Of a stretch of DNA of 64,000 nt, positions 26,014-38,300 are shown in pieces. Position numbers and translations under genes: made by a program. Source of the DNA: Citrus sinensis (Eukaryota > Streptophyta > Magnoliopsida > Sapindales > Rutaceae); NCBI RefSeq assembly GCF_022201045.2, contig NC_068564.1, positions 33,199,001-33,263,000 on the forward strand, in the 5' to 3' direction. Numbering within the stretch: the first letter of the stretch is position 1; each line of letters begins with the position of its first letter. Below the pieces are notes generated by a model that was not told the origin of the DNA, made no database searches, and saw nothing but the letters and a program-made list of their open reading frames with translations.

Positions 26014-28703
26014 TCACTCAATATATGGCGCATAAGCTTGCTGTTGAATCACCAAAACCGAAGCTCTACTCTTAAAATCATCAGACGCCAACAAATCTCC
26101 CACAACACCCAACTCTTCAATCTCGATCCACTCCCCCAATCCCTGCAAAACATGCAAGCAGCCTTCATGCCTTCTCCCAGCCAAAAACAAATCAAAATCA
26201 TTTGCAATGGCGTTTATAATCCTCAACGTTTCAAATCCTTCCTCCACACCTTCCTCCACGTACTCAACATTCTTGCTGTCCAAGTTTACGAACCTAAAAT
26301 CATTAATCATGGCTTGATCCCGATCCTCGTCTATAAAATCACTCATCGTAGGGTTGGTAACAACGAATCTCGTCACAGTTAGATGAATGCTAGGGTTTCT
26401 TCCCATGCGTGCCCCCAGTGCTAACGCTTCCCGGTCATCTGCTCCCCCGATGAATAGCACACAAACCCGGCGACACTGAAAGGAGCGGTAGTCAATTGCG
26501 AGGCTGCGGTCGTAGAGGAGTCCAATGGAGCAAGGGGACATGCTGAGAACGTTGTTGATCACTTTCTTGGTCAACGTGGGCTCCGTTTTTAGGAAGGGGA
26601 AGATGATCAGAGAAGTGGCTTTTTGGAAAGCCATCGAGCAAATGTCGTCGTGCATGGACGCGTAGGGAGCTACGGCGGTGAAGCACTGCACCGACACGTA
26701 GGCTTTGTTGGTCTGCTGGTAACGGAAGAAGGCATGGAGGAGGGGGTCGATCTTGGCCGGTTTCGATGAGGAAGGGTTTTTGTCCAAGCGATGTGGGATT
26801 ACGACGGGCATTGAGCGGCCGATGTATTCCTCCAGGTTCATGACGTAGACGCCGACGTGGCTCTGCGGAGGGCTTGAGGCTTTGAGGAGGTTGATCGCGG
26901 TGGGGACGTAGTCACTTTCGGGTATGCATATGAGGATACGGAGCTCCGCGTGGGATTCACAGTGTTGAATCGTGCGTTTTCTGTAGGCCACGTACTTTCT
27001 TGACGAGTCGTACACGAGTTTCACGAGCGGGATGATGATGGCGGATTGAAACATTGCTGTTATCACCATTATTGCGAAGCTCTCATCTGTGATTTGCTGC
27101 ACCAATTATAATTAATTAATTAATTAATTAGAAGATGATTTTGATAAAATGTGAAGCATTTTTTGCTTCCAAAATAGGAAACTGCATGCTACTCCCTCAA
27201 AAGCATAAGAAACAATCCATAAATATATTCTCCAAGTTATGCGTACCAAGCGTTGCTTTGCCCGAGTGAAAACTTGGATATCATAGATGCCACGACAGTT
27301 CAAAAGTAAGCCAAGTGCTAGGGCATCCATAAATGGAATTTTGGAATAGAGGCATGGGATCACAATCGCAAAAGTTTTCACAGTCCCGGCAATCAAAATG
27401 ACCATTTCCACAGCCAAGAAATGGTTAAATTGGATAGAATACAAATCCACTCTTCTCCCTGTATTTATTATGAAACAAGGTATGAACGCCACCCAAACAA
27501 AGTACTGTATCTTATCTGCCAACAGGGACCCCATCGGTGGCGTCACCGGCGTGGTGATCCCCAAAATGAACGGCCCCAGGTAGCTATTTTGGCCCGTGAG
27601 TTCCCCGACAAGCGCAACGACGAGGACAATTACATTTAGAGCCACAAGATGATCTTGTTTCAACGGCTTCCCTTCTGGGGTTTTTCTCATCATCCAAAAT
27701 ATTATTGGACGGACTACGAAAACTATGATGATAACCATCACTATGACGCTCACATTCATCAGAAAGACTGTTCGTCTCGTGATTCCTACGCGGGCGTTCT
27801 CACTTGCGTAAATGTAAAATGTAGGAGCAAACCAGCCGATGAGGCTGCTAAGCAAAGATGAAGACAGCGCAAGACGCCCAATCTCCGAATTTAGAAGTTT
27901 TAGTTCTGTCAGATTAGCAAGAATCACATGAAAAGAAATCGTTGCTTCCAGTGTTGCGACCATTGGGAGTGTAGAACGAAGTTCATCGTCTAGTTCAAGA
28001 CCGTCTCTGATAAACAATGTCGTTAATATCGTTACTATCAGTGGTATTATGAAGGCTCCGACGCCTATAACAATGGCGAGCTTGCCCGATTTTTTCACAA
28101 TGCCTTTGTCTATTCGAGCAGAAAGGGTGAAGAACATAAAGATTAAGCCTACGCATTCGATGACATTGATCGCCATAACAGCCTTCGGTGGGAATACTAA
28201 CTCCTTTAGTTCTTGATTTCGACTAAGAAGCGAAGGCCCTAAGGCAATTCCACCCTGCGCGATATATAAACGTGACACGCTCAATTTATAACTTAAATTA
28301 AAGATATCATCATTAACATAGAAGAGATGAAAATGACTGTGAATGCAACATGATTTATCATATATTTTTTACCAAGTCGTTAGGCTTACACACAACATGA
28401 TAAATTAAATGGCCGTACGTATCAAATTAATGACTAGGGTTCGTAGGAGCTTACAAGCAATTGCGAGGCAAAAGCAGCCTCTCCAAAAGGCTTGAGAAGG
28501 AACTGAATAGCATATGTGAGTATAGTAACTAAAAGCATGGGAAGAAACACAACCATAATAGTAAAATGTGATGTTACTCTTCTCAAGAATGGAGTTGCTC
28601 CCCTGAAGGTTGACAATGGCTCGCAAAGTGTAGACATATTTCTCCCTGCTATCGGGTTGTAATAGACGGTTGTGTTGGGGTAGGATGCATTGCCTGGATT
28701 CAT
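26014..28703 (-). CDS. Cation/H+ antiporter, CHX family (779 aa, 3 exons)
   Basis: Minus-strand exons are 28703-28455, 28254-27247 and 27096-26014, all phase 0, giving 779 aa plus TGA. Exon 1 carries the first membrane helix (FTIMVVFLPMLLVTILTYAI) and ends inside the family signature FGEAAFASQLL/GGIALGPSLL that continues in exon 2. Exon 2 encodes about ten more hydrophobic segments of the Na+/H+ exchanger domain, including LPMVATLEATISFHVILANL and GELTGQNSYLGPFILGITTP. Exon 3 begins QITDESFAIMVITAMFQSAI and then gives the long soluble C-terminal half typical of CHX proteins (LRILICIPESDYVPTAINLL, VCVLFIGGADDREALALGAR). CHX proteins move K+ or other cations across endomembranes or the plasma membrane. 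The loop at the exon 2 end reads LNCRGIYDI, where many members have NxKGxVEL. The exact CHX number cannot be assigned from here. Confidence 0.9.
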
Positions 28704-31029
28704 TGTTAATTCTCCTGGAAAAACAAAAAGAAAGAAAGAAAAAAAATGACGATCAAGAAGAATATCGATTAATCTGAATTTTCTGTATAGGAAACAAAGT
28801 TTGAAGGCAGGAAGGAGAAATATGGGGGTTGATTAATTCAGCTATTAACAAAAAAAAAAAAAAACTGAGGGATACTATTTCAATTTTGACTTTTTTTGGG
28901 AGGGTTGCTGGGCAATTGTGAAGCCGAGAACAACGCTTAGTTTATGGACTAGACTTGTTTGACATCTGATATATGTGGATCTAAATCTAAATCAATTTTT
29001 TTTTCTTTTTTTGGTTAATTGAAATGCTTAGTAAGAGAAAAGTTTAGACCGTAAGGCCACATGTCACCATTGTAGTACGCACCACATAACTTGGAAATTA
29101 TTTGATTCAATTTTTGTTTTAATGCTCCTAGAAAGAATAAAAGTGTACAAGACAGACAGACAGACATTATGGATTCATTTTGATGGCATTTCCACTCCGG
29201 ATCCAGGCCCAGCAGCCAAGTCCTGCGTGGCAGGTTCTGCTGCTGCTGCTGGGTGAGCGACAGCCCATCACCCAATGAGGCTCCGATTTGCTCTGAACGT
29301 TAACTTTTGCCTGGACAAACCTTCCAATTCTCTTCTCCCACCTCATTTTAAGTTGCATGAAGCAGTTCAATTGTTGTAGTCCCTACACGTAGTTGCACCA
29401 TGCAAATTAAATTACTTAATTTTTATTTATTTGTTTTTGTTAGTTTAATAAAACAAGATTCAATTAAAATGAATCAATTACTTTCTTGGAATTAAGACTT
29501 GATGGTTGAAGGCGTCGTACAGTTACACTCTTAGATAAAAGGAAATGCTTGTCCATTTTTACCACCAAATAGCTAACTCTATTTTAAAAATGCTGTTGTT
29601 ACAGGGTATTTAAGGTATTTTAAATTTGTAAATCTAAAGAACAGTGGTAATTTCATACAAACCAAAAAAGTTGTGGTAAATTAATACTGTTCCAATAACT
29701 CGGGTGGCAAATTAATAAATTTTTAATAAAGATACAATTTACTATTAATCATAATTGATGTGTATTTATCAAACAGATATGGACGCAAATGTTAAAGATT
29801 GAGGTTGGAAAGCAGTAGCTTAAAAGTTATAGCACTAAAATATTTGGTAAACACTATCTGCTGTAATTTAGAAGTTATATTGATGTGGGTTTTCACTTGT
29901 ATTATGGAAAATCTATTATATATTTAATAATTTTATCAAAATTATTATTTAAAATTTATATTTACTACATATTATTAATTTTTGTTTCATAATTATAACT
30001 TTTTTTCCACAGCAGTTGTAGCTTAAAAGTTACAGTACCTCAATCCCAAACGCACCTAAAATTATGACAAAATTAGTTTCCTAAAATAATTATTTGTTTC
30101 AATTAAATTTACTGTTGCAGTTTATACGTATTTATTAAGTTTGATATAAAATATGAATATTAAAATACTAACTAAGGTAACAATAATAAAAAAAATGATT
30201 TCCGAAATCTTTGTTTTGGAAATTCTTTTCTTTTATTTTAGAGGACAAAATCATTATTCTGTACACTTAATTAGTTAAGGCATAAATTCTATTAAATATT
30301 CTATTATTTTTAACGATTGGATGGTAAAATGATAGAAATTGAAACATTAAGTTTTTTAAAAAATGTAATTATTAGAAAATTTTGGTGATAATATCCCATA
30401 TTAATATTCAAATGTGACGATGAAACCCGTATAATTAATTTTTTGAGTTGCAGATTGGACGGATGAAACATTATTAGTTGTTCATAATCGTTAATAAAAA
30501 TCAAATAACAAAAATCATTAATTAATTAAAAAAATAGTGACATGCATACAAGGAGCAGAGAAAGTATTATCTTAGGAAAACTATATCCCATAAAAGTATT
30601 ATGCACTACATAATTGAAATTAGTCTTTAGTTTTTTTTCAATTATAACTATTAATTTCAGTGTTCTTTTTTTCAAGGAACTAATGCGGAACATATTATTT
30701 TCTTTTTTCAAATATTGATATATTACAGTAATATTGGGTGCCTATTAATTAACTGTCGATTGTATTCTGATTTAGCCTAATTATCTAGTCGAAAAAATAC
30801 ATGTTCAAAGTAATATTATTTATTTTACCATATCATTTTTATTCCTATCCCGAAGGAAAAATTAAAAATATTTGTCGGGTCCACATTTTGTCGACATAAA
30901 CACATGAAATCCAAAGGCTTTGATTTTCCTCCGCTGCTTCGACATCCGTTATCCGCACAAACGCAGCAAGGTATTTAACACTTCTGAGTCTAAATTTGCA
31001 CTTAAAGCTGCTCATTATTTGATGTTGTA
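28704..31029. other. Intergenic between divergent CHX and BFA2-like genes
   Basis: This 2.3 kb must contain both promoters, since the flanking genes point away from each other. A MITE copy sits at about 29780-30058. A less AT-rich patch at 29190-29370 with a CAG/CTG-type repeat (about 29239-29254) is open in more than one frame but resembles no family I know. The rest is AT-rich without structure I can interpret. Confidence 0.5.
29780..30058 (-). mobile_element. MITE copy A (same family as 54058-54305)
   Basis: The right end, read inward on the minus strand, is TAGGTGCGTTTGGGATTGAG, and the left end contains AAGATTGAGGTTGG. The interior reads ATTATTTAAAATTTATATTT then ACTACATA, and TTTCATAATTATAACTTTTT further on. 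The same blocks appear on the opposite strand at 54058-54305. The left end is more decayed. No coding potential; non-autonomous. Confidence 0.65.
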
Positions 31030-33777
31030 ATGGCTTCTTTGAAACTTTTGTCCATTTCTTTGGACACAGTTGATTCACGGAAGCTCAATTTCGCTGCGAA
31101 CCCACCTCAATTATCTGATCACTTCCCCATCTTTTCATTCACTAGGTCTTGTATAGTCACCACTTCGAATAGAGTCAAGCATGTTAAAAACGTTTCCTCT
31201 TCTGAAACTGACTTGTGTAGCATGAATGAATCAAAAGAAACTGATATTGGTATAGAAAATGATGTGGGCAGTGAGGTTTTTGTTGGAGAATGCTCGAATG
31301 TATCACGTAAAGTTAAGAAGGGACGGTATGGGGTGAAAAAAGGGAGTAAAAGAGATGTGGATATGAGTCTTAGGTTTAGGAGGAGTGCTAGGGAACAAGA
31401 AAGGGAGTACTTTTTTGCGAACGACGGTGAATTGGATGTTAATTATTCTGTTATTGGCGCTGATTTGAGTTTGGACGAGTGTAATGCGATATTGAAACGG
31501 CTTGAGAAGTATAGTGACAGCAAAAGTCTGAAGTTTTTTGAGTGGATGAGGACTAATGGGAAGTTGGAAAAGAATGTGATTGCTTATAATTTGGTTCTTC
31601 GAGTGTTTAGCAGGAGAGAAGATTGGGATGCCGCAGAGAAAATGATCAGGGAGGTAAGAATGAGTTTGGGCACTAAGCTGAATTTTCAGCTTTTTAACAC
31701 GCTTATTTATGCATGTAATAAACGTGGGTGTGTGGAGTTGGGTGCAAAATGGTTCCATATGATGTTGGAATGTGATGTTCAGCCTAATGTTGCCACCTTT
31801 GGCATGCTCATGGGTCTTTACAAGAAGAGTTGGAGTGTTGAGGAGGCTGAATTTGCATTTAACCAAATGAGAAAGCTGGGACTTGTGTGTGAATCTGCTT
31901 ACTCAGCAATGATTACAATCTATACCCGTTTGAGTTTGTATGAAAAAGCAGAAGAAGTAATTAGGTTGATCAGGGAAGATAAAGTAGTACCAAATTTGGA
32001 GAATTGGTTGGTGATGCTTAATGCTTATAGTCAGCAAGGTAAGCTAGAGGAGGCTGAACTAGTACTGGTCTCAATGCGAGAAGCAGGTTTTTCTCCAAAT
32101 ATTGTTGCTTACAACACATTAATCACTGGGTACGGGAAGGTATCTAATATGGACGCTTCTCAACGCCTGTTTTTGAGCATTAAGGATGTTGGATTAGAGC
32201 CAGATGAAACAACTTACCGCTCCATGATTGAAGGTTGGGGTCGAGCTGGAAATTACAGGGAGGCAAAATGGTACTATAAGGAACTCAAGCATTTGGGTTA
32301 CAAGCCTAATGCATCTAACTTGTACACGCTAATAAATTTGCAAGCCAAATATGAAGATGAGGAGGGTGCTGTTAACACCCTTGATGATATGCTGAAGATG
32401 GGCTGCCAACATTCCTCCATCCTTGGTACTCTTTTGCAGGCATATGAGAAGGCTGGAAGAACTGATAATGTGCCTCGCATTTTAAAAGGGTCGCTCTATC
32501 AACATGTCTTATTCAATCTAACTTCTTGCTCCATTCTGGTCATGGCTTATGTGAAACATGGATTGATAGATGATGCTATGAAAGTTATGGGGGATAAAAG
32601 ATGGAAAGATACAGTTTTTGAGGATAATTTGTATCATTTGTTGATTTGCTCATGCAAGGACTCGGGTCATCTTGCTAATGCAGTTAAGATATACTCTCAT
32701 ATGCACATTTGTGATGGGAAGCCAAACTTGCACATTATGTGCACAATGATTGACACTTACAGTGTCATGGGTATGTTCACTGAAGCTGAGAAACTTTATC
32801 TGAATTTGAAATCTTCAGGAATTAGATTGGACTTGATTGCCTTCACTGTTGTTGTGAGAATGTATGTAAAAGCTGGATCTTTGAAAGATGCTTGCGCTGT
32901 TTTAGAAACAATGGAGAAGCAAAAGGACATTGAACCAGATGCTTATCTGTACTGTGACATGCTCCGTATTTATCAACAATGTGGCATGCTGGATAAGTTG
33001 TCATATCTTTACTATAAAATTTTGAAGAGTGGAATCACTTGGAATCAGGAGTTGTACGATTGTGTAATAAATTGCTGCGCTCGTGCTCTACCAATTGATG
33101 AGCTCTCCAGGGTTTTCGATGAGATGCTTCAGCATGGGTTTACTCCTAATATCATTACCTTAAATGTCATGCTTGACATTTATGGAAAAGCTAAGCTATT
33201 CAAGAGGGTTAGGAAATTATTCAGTATGGCTAAAAAACTAGGTTTAGTGGATGTAATTTCTTACAATACAATCATTGCTGCCTATGGTCAAAATAAGAAC
33301 TTAGAGAGTATGTCATCAACTGTTCAGGAAATGCAATTTGATGGCTTTTCAGTTTCCCTTGAAGCCTACAATTCAATGTTGGATGCCTACGGCAAAGAAG
33401 GTCAAATGGAGAATTTTAAAAATGTCTTGCGGAGAATGAAGGAAACGAGTTGTACTTTCGATCATTATACTTATAACATTATGATCGATATATATGGAGA
33501 GCAAGGATGGATCAATGAAGTTGTAGGTGTGCTGACAGAACTGAAAGAATGTGGGCTCAGACCTGATTTGTGCAGCTATAACACATTGATAAAGGCATAT
33601 GGAATTGCTGGAATGGTTGAGGATGCTGTAGGATTGGTAAAAGAAATGAGAGAGAATGGCATTGAACCCGATAAGATAACATACACTAATATGATCACTG
33701 CATTGCAGAGAAATGATAAGTTTTTAGAGGCCATTAAGTGGTCCTTGTGGATGAAGCAGATAGGCTTACAAGATTGA
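31030..33777 (+). CDS. BFA2: Plastid P-type PPR protein, BFA2/At4g30825-like (915 aa)
   Basis: An intronless frame runs from ATG at 31030 to TGA at 33775-33777. The first 60 or so residues are Ser, Leu and basic rich with few acids, consistent with a plastid transit peptide. From about residue 184 to the end there are some twenty 35-residue PPR motifs, e.g. IVAYNTLITGYGKVSNMDAS, ETTYRSMIEGWGRAGNYREA, LCSYNTLIKAYGIAGMVEDA. No E or DYW domain follows, so it is a P-class protein that should bind RNA without editing. Arabidopsis At4g30825 (BFA2, about 904 aa) is reported to protect the plastid atpH/atpF transcript and so support ATP synthase assembly. Length, the opening residues MASLKLLS and synteny with At4g30700-30720 favour orthology. 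It is convergent with the RPOTp gene, with about 1.6 kb between stop codons. Confidence 0.9.
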   Translation: MASLKLLSISLDTVDSRKLNFAANPPQLSDHFPIFSFTRSCIVTTSNRVKHVKNVSSSETDLCSMNESKETDIGIENDVGSEVFVGECSNVSRKVKKGRYGVKKGSKRDVDMSLRFRRSAREQEREYFFANDGELDVNYSVIGADLSLDECNAILKRLEKYSDSKSLKFFEWMRTNGKLEKNVIAYNLVLRVFSRREDWDAAEKMIREVRMSLGTKLNFQLFNTLIYACNKRGCVELGAKWFHMMLECDVQPNVATFGMLMGLYKKSWSVEEAEFAFNQMRKLGLVCESAYSAMITIYTRLSLYEKAEEVIRLIREDKVVPNLENWLVMLNAYSQQGKLEEAELVLVSMREAGFSPNIVAYNTLITGYGKVSNMDASQRLFLSIKDVGLEPDETTYRSMIEGWGRAGNYREAKWYYKELKHLGYKPNASNLYTLINLQAKYEDEEGAVNTLDDMLKMGCQHSSILGTLLQAYEKAGRTDNVPRILKGSLYQHVLFNLTSCSILVMAYVKHGLIDDAMKVMGDKRWKDTVFEDNLYHLLICSCKDSGHLANAVKIYSHMHICDGKPNLHIMCTMIDTYSVMGMFTEAEKLYLNLKSSGIRLDLIAFTVVVRMYVKAGSLKDACAVLETMEKQKDIEPDAYLYCDMLRIYQQCGMLDKLSYLYYKILKSGITWNQELYDCVINCCARALPIDELSRVFDEMLQHGFTPNIITLNVMLDIYGKAKLFKRVRKLFSMAKKLGLVDVISYNTIIAAYGQNKNLESMSSTVQEMQFDGFSVSLEAYNSMLDAYGKEGQMENFKNVLRRMKETSCTFDHYTYNIMIDIYGEQGWINEVVGVLTELKECGLRPDLCSYNTLIKAYGIAGMVEDAVGLVKEMRENGIEPDKITYTNMITALQRNDKFLEAIKWSLWMKQIGLQD

Positions 33778-35342
33778 CTAAGCTGATCTATGTAATCTTT
33801 TTCGTGCTCTGCCTATTGTCTGTCTCCACACCTAAAAGAGCCTGGACTTCAGATCTTTCTCAATGAATCAAATTTCATTGTCCTGGTAAGATATTCAAAT
33901 TACTGCAAGCAGCACACTAACTTATATTCCTAGTCTACTTTATATTGCTTCAATTGTGTGGATGTCCCTAATAATCACACTATAAGCTTTTAGCCTTTTT
34001 TTTTTCTAGCTAAATGACTTGATAATTCTGTTTGCAGGTGTGCTACTTACTCTCAAATTTTAGCCTTGAAGCCTTGAAATCCTGTATATGCCACAAGTGA
34101 AATCAGTAATGAGGCAATTTGTGAGCACGTTGCAAAAGGTTTCAATCACAGCACAAGTATGAAGAAGTAAAAGTTTTTACCTTTGCAGCTAGTGGATGAA
34201 AGTGAAATTATTCCTCGGAAATCAAATGGCGAGACAAATAAAATGCTTGGAGTACATAATGCTCAGCCATCCAACACCAGTTCAAGTAAAAATTGTAGAT
34301 TTGTGATATATACACGTTCTGTTTCCTGGTAAAGTATGAATAATAAATCGAATAGAATGGCATTGTTATTCAAGCAGTTGCTTCTGTATCTTCAGTGTTT
34401 GCCTGGGGAGATGACTAGTGAACCAGTAATTGTAAATGCTGTAAATACAGAAATTATTTTGATGTATTCACCCTGTGAAGTTAATGAATGATGAATCTGA
34501 GATTTAAAACTGATGCGTACTTTAGAGGCATGATTGTTATGCTGATTGGAAAAAGCCTTCATTTGCTTGTTTTACATTCGAACTTCAAAATGCAACGTCC
34601 TTTCATCTTATTAGAGATTCAGCATTCACAAATGTAAATAAGTTGTGGATTTGCATACTGCTTTACTTTCATTGGAAGAGGGAAAATAGATTATAACGTG
34701 CAATATTATTTGCTGTCACGTAATCGGCTGGTAAATCTTTTTATATATGTAGTCTATTGGTTATAGTTGAATCCACTGCCGTCCAATGTGTCAATTGCTA
34801 TTTTTTTATAAGGAGAGTTGATCAATTACACTTGTAAATTTTTTGTGTGATTCCATTATCTTAGCCAAAATTGTTACACAGTTTCTGTTCCTAAGTGTAC
34901 ATCACGCTTTCTTCATTTGAAAAGAATAATTTGAATCAATGACTTCCAATGATCACAACTTGTACAGCTAAATGCAAAAGAACCTGCTGTTAAGATCCAA
35001 GACAGTATCTCAGTCACCTCCAAAAAAGCCACCAAACTGATGAGAATTTATGACTAGTAATCTGATCCATGCGTGTGTTTGCTTGTGTATTTGGATGGGA
35101 CAGCAGGGTGGCCATCCTCATTTTTCAGGAACATATGCCGTATGCTTGCCATCAGCCATAGGCAAGGACATTTCTTGTGATCTATCCTGGCTACAATACA
35201 AAAGTGATCTTGTGCTCTTTATTTTCAGACTTCAACTTTCTGTACAATTCTGTATCAACTTTACCACAGAAGGGCATCCAGGATCCTTTTGGGGTCGAGA
35301 AGATAATCTTGCTTCTGCACCTTTCAGGTATCCAGAGGAGAA
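33778..35342. other. Convergent 3' ends of the BFA2-like and RPOTp genes
   Basis: No further gene is recognised. A possible 3' UTR intron of the plus-strand gene ends at the acceptor CTGTTTGCAG near 34038, but its donor is not clear. A plus-strand open frame at 35050-35346 is antisense to the polymerase terminal exon and looks like chance. Confidence 0.4.
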
Positions 35343-38300
35343 TTAGTTGAAAAAGTATGGTGATTCAAGAACCTCTTCTAAGTCAAAGTTGCCTCTCTCA
35401 GGAAGAGAAGGAAATGACAATGTTGGGTATGATGTCTGAAAGCTCTCGAGCAACTGGAACAATAAGTAATGAATTACATTAGTCAACAGGAATGAACAGA
35501 AATTTTTTTTACATTTGCTTCAACTAAACTATGGCCTTTCATAAACGTAGGATTATTTTGTTAAATAACTTTAAAATGTGAATCATTGGTGAGGTTAAAA
35601 TCCATGCAGTTTCCTGTTTTGCAACTGATTTTCTACATGGAAACATTCTAATGAAGTAGGCTAGTGCCATTTTTGTCTAGTTAAATTGCTTTCCCAAGAA
35701 AAAGGAAATGGTAAAAGAATCATTGCAAAACCACCACTGTGAAAGTCATTCTTTCTCTCAGTTGCTACCATGCATACACAAAATGTTCACCCTACAGGCA
35801 CTCCTTTCAATATGGAGAAATAAGTCCTTATGAACTTACATTTTCCAGCATTGGCATGTTGTAAAGCTCCACAAACTTTTTCCTAAGTATCTGATTCATC
35901 TCATCCACATCACATGCATGTGTCCAGAAGGAGTCATGAACCCCTGAGAACAGATTCGTTAGACAAGAAAGTTCATGTAGAGGAAATATAATAGATACTA
36001 ATTCCTTCAGTTTATTAGTAACAAAAATAAAGGAGGTGCAGAAAAGTGCCACTGAAATCCAAGCAACCAAAGGATGAATGACACAGGACAATTTCAATTC
36101 AAATCTTTCTTGGGAAGCAATTTTTCTTGGTGTCTGCTTGTTCATCAAATGCATTAAAGGACTAAACACTCTCCAAAGCAGACTGGAATGACAAACCTGC
36201 AAAATGTAAGCCAGCATCCCTACAGGCAACAGCCGTCATCATCATGTGAGAACCATCCAGCGAATGTACAAAATTTGGAGGAAATGCAGTTCTTTGCTTT
36301 CTAATCTCTACCTGGAAAATTGACATGGTAATGGAATTTTACTGGAGACAGCAAAAAGGACTGAAAGGAAGAAGAGCTCAGCACTTGACTACAAATATAC
36401 TTACCAAGTTACCCTCCCTCTGTAAGGCCAAAACCTGGAGAGATGTTCTTATCTGCAACCACAAGCCAAGTTCAAATCTTTTATGAGAACATAAAGATAC
36501 ATCCCACTGGAAGTTTTCAAAATAAAGAGGCAACTTATGGTTGGATCACATGCACAACAATGAACAACAAAGTTTACACTCACAAGATGTCGTTCATTTT
36601 TACAGTAGGGTTGGACAACAGGAAGCCCTAGGGGAGTGGTCCACCGCACTGGTTGATTTTCTGAAGCAATAACCTGTAAAAGTTTGCGAAAATATTACTA
36701 TATCACGACTCAAACCTAGAAATTTTTCACAAGCATGTCAGCTTGATTTTATGTTAAATTAAAAAAAAAAAAAGCCATACCTTTGCACAATCTCCAAGCC
36801 AACCCATTATGCTCCGAGCAGCTTCAAATATCTCTCCAAGGGCAGTCAATGTGACCTGCGGAAAAGATTGTTTAAACTTGAGAATAAATTCACATTAAGA
36901 ATCTCCCAAAGTAAATAGCTGCGAGCTTAGTTGGGAAGATCTCTTGTAGCCAGTAAGAGGTCTAGATCAAATCCCACTAAAGTTATAAAGAAGAAAGGAA
37001 AAATCCCATATGGATAGAAGACAACAAAGTTGAAAGTTTTTCATTTATTTACTAAATAAAAATGAGAATTCAAATCAGTGATTATGCCCTCAAATAACAA
37101 CTTAATGGTCGTGATCAGTATGTTAATTGCTTACCTTAGCAGCATAGCAAGCTGCAGCAAACAGCTGTCTATCATCAGTAATATGACCCTTCTCCTCTAA
37201 TCTTCTTTTTATTTGCTCACGTGCCCCAACAAAAGTGACACCATATACTGAGGTCATCACGGTTTGTTTCACCAATTTCCTATCCACCTGAAGTGTCCCA
37301 AATTTCAGTCAGTTTGAGAAATAGAAACACAAAAACCAGTCAAGAATTTTGAAAGACCAACCTGGTCAATTAAAATCTTGGCCAATAAAGCCTGTGGATG
37401 TTTTGAATGATCCTTGTTGCTGTCCCTCTTCATGATTTCATGAACTCTGCCCAAATGAAGTGATATTGGTCAATCATGAACTCTCTCAAATAAAGTCAAT
37501 TTGGTCTCATGTCAAAATTTTCATCATAAAAATAGTACTTAAATTGAGAGAAAAAAATGTCAAAATAAAAAGGGAATTCACATGTAATGATGGGAATTCA
37601 CATGTAATGATCATCTAATTAATTAGATAATAGAACAAACATGATCTATGTAATAGCTTTAAACAAGCAAGACAATAACTGCCTAAACAGCATGCTGCTA
37701 GTGAGAAATATTAAAATCCTCTATTAAAATTAAGGTGATCTTGTTCAGTACACACATCATAAAGTTAATCTCACTTTCAATTGCCACTATCCCTTAAGCA
37801 GAGTGCAATAATTTTTTACTCTTGTTATCCTTCTCAGAAAAGTGTTCTCCCCCCACCCCCCCTTCAATTTGTAACACGTTGTCAAAATTATGAACAATAC
37901 TCTTCAAACTCAATAATATAGAAAAATGAATGTCCGTCAAGTTTATCTAATAACAATGATTGGATTAAGAGCTAATTGTGAAATTAATTTTTTACCTCAC
38001 AGCTATTTCTGAATAAACATCAGCTGGCTTCTCTCCGGCTACTAAGTTAACTGCAGCTGCTTCTAACTGTGAAAACACATACAACAGAACAACAAATAAA
38101 GAGAAAAGGTGAGAACATAAATAAGCTTCAAAGGGGAAGAATAATTGAAATATTAATCATTCAACAAAAGAAGGAATAAAATATAAAAAGCATGAGAAAA
38201 AGCCTACAGTGTTTCTCCCCAAGGCTGCATAATGCTGTAGGCCATTGCACGAACCATCCTTGCTTACGCAAGAAGAAAAGAAATCACCGAGTTAGTTTTA

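Noticed and set aside
29015..29370. Minus-strand frames with a Gln or Ser repeat upstream of the CHX gene
   Set aside because: A CAG/CTG repeat explains the open frames. Two frames are open at once and no family is recognised.
31303..31866. 187-codon antisense frame within the BFA2-like gene
   Set aside because: It lies wholly opposite a well-supported PPR frame and encodes no known domain.
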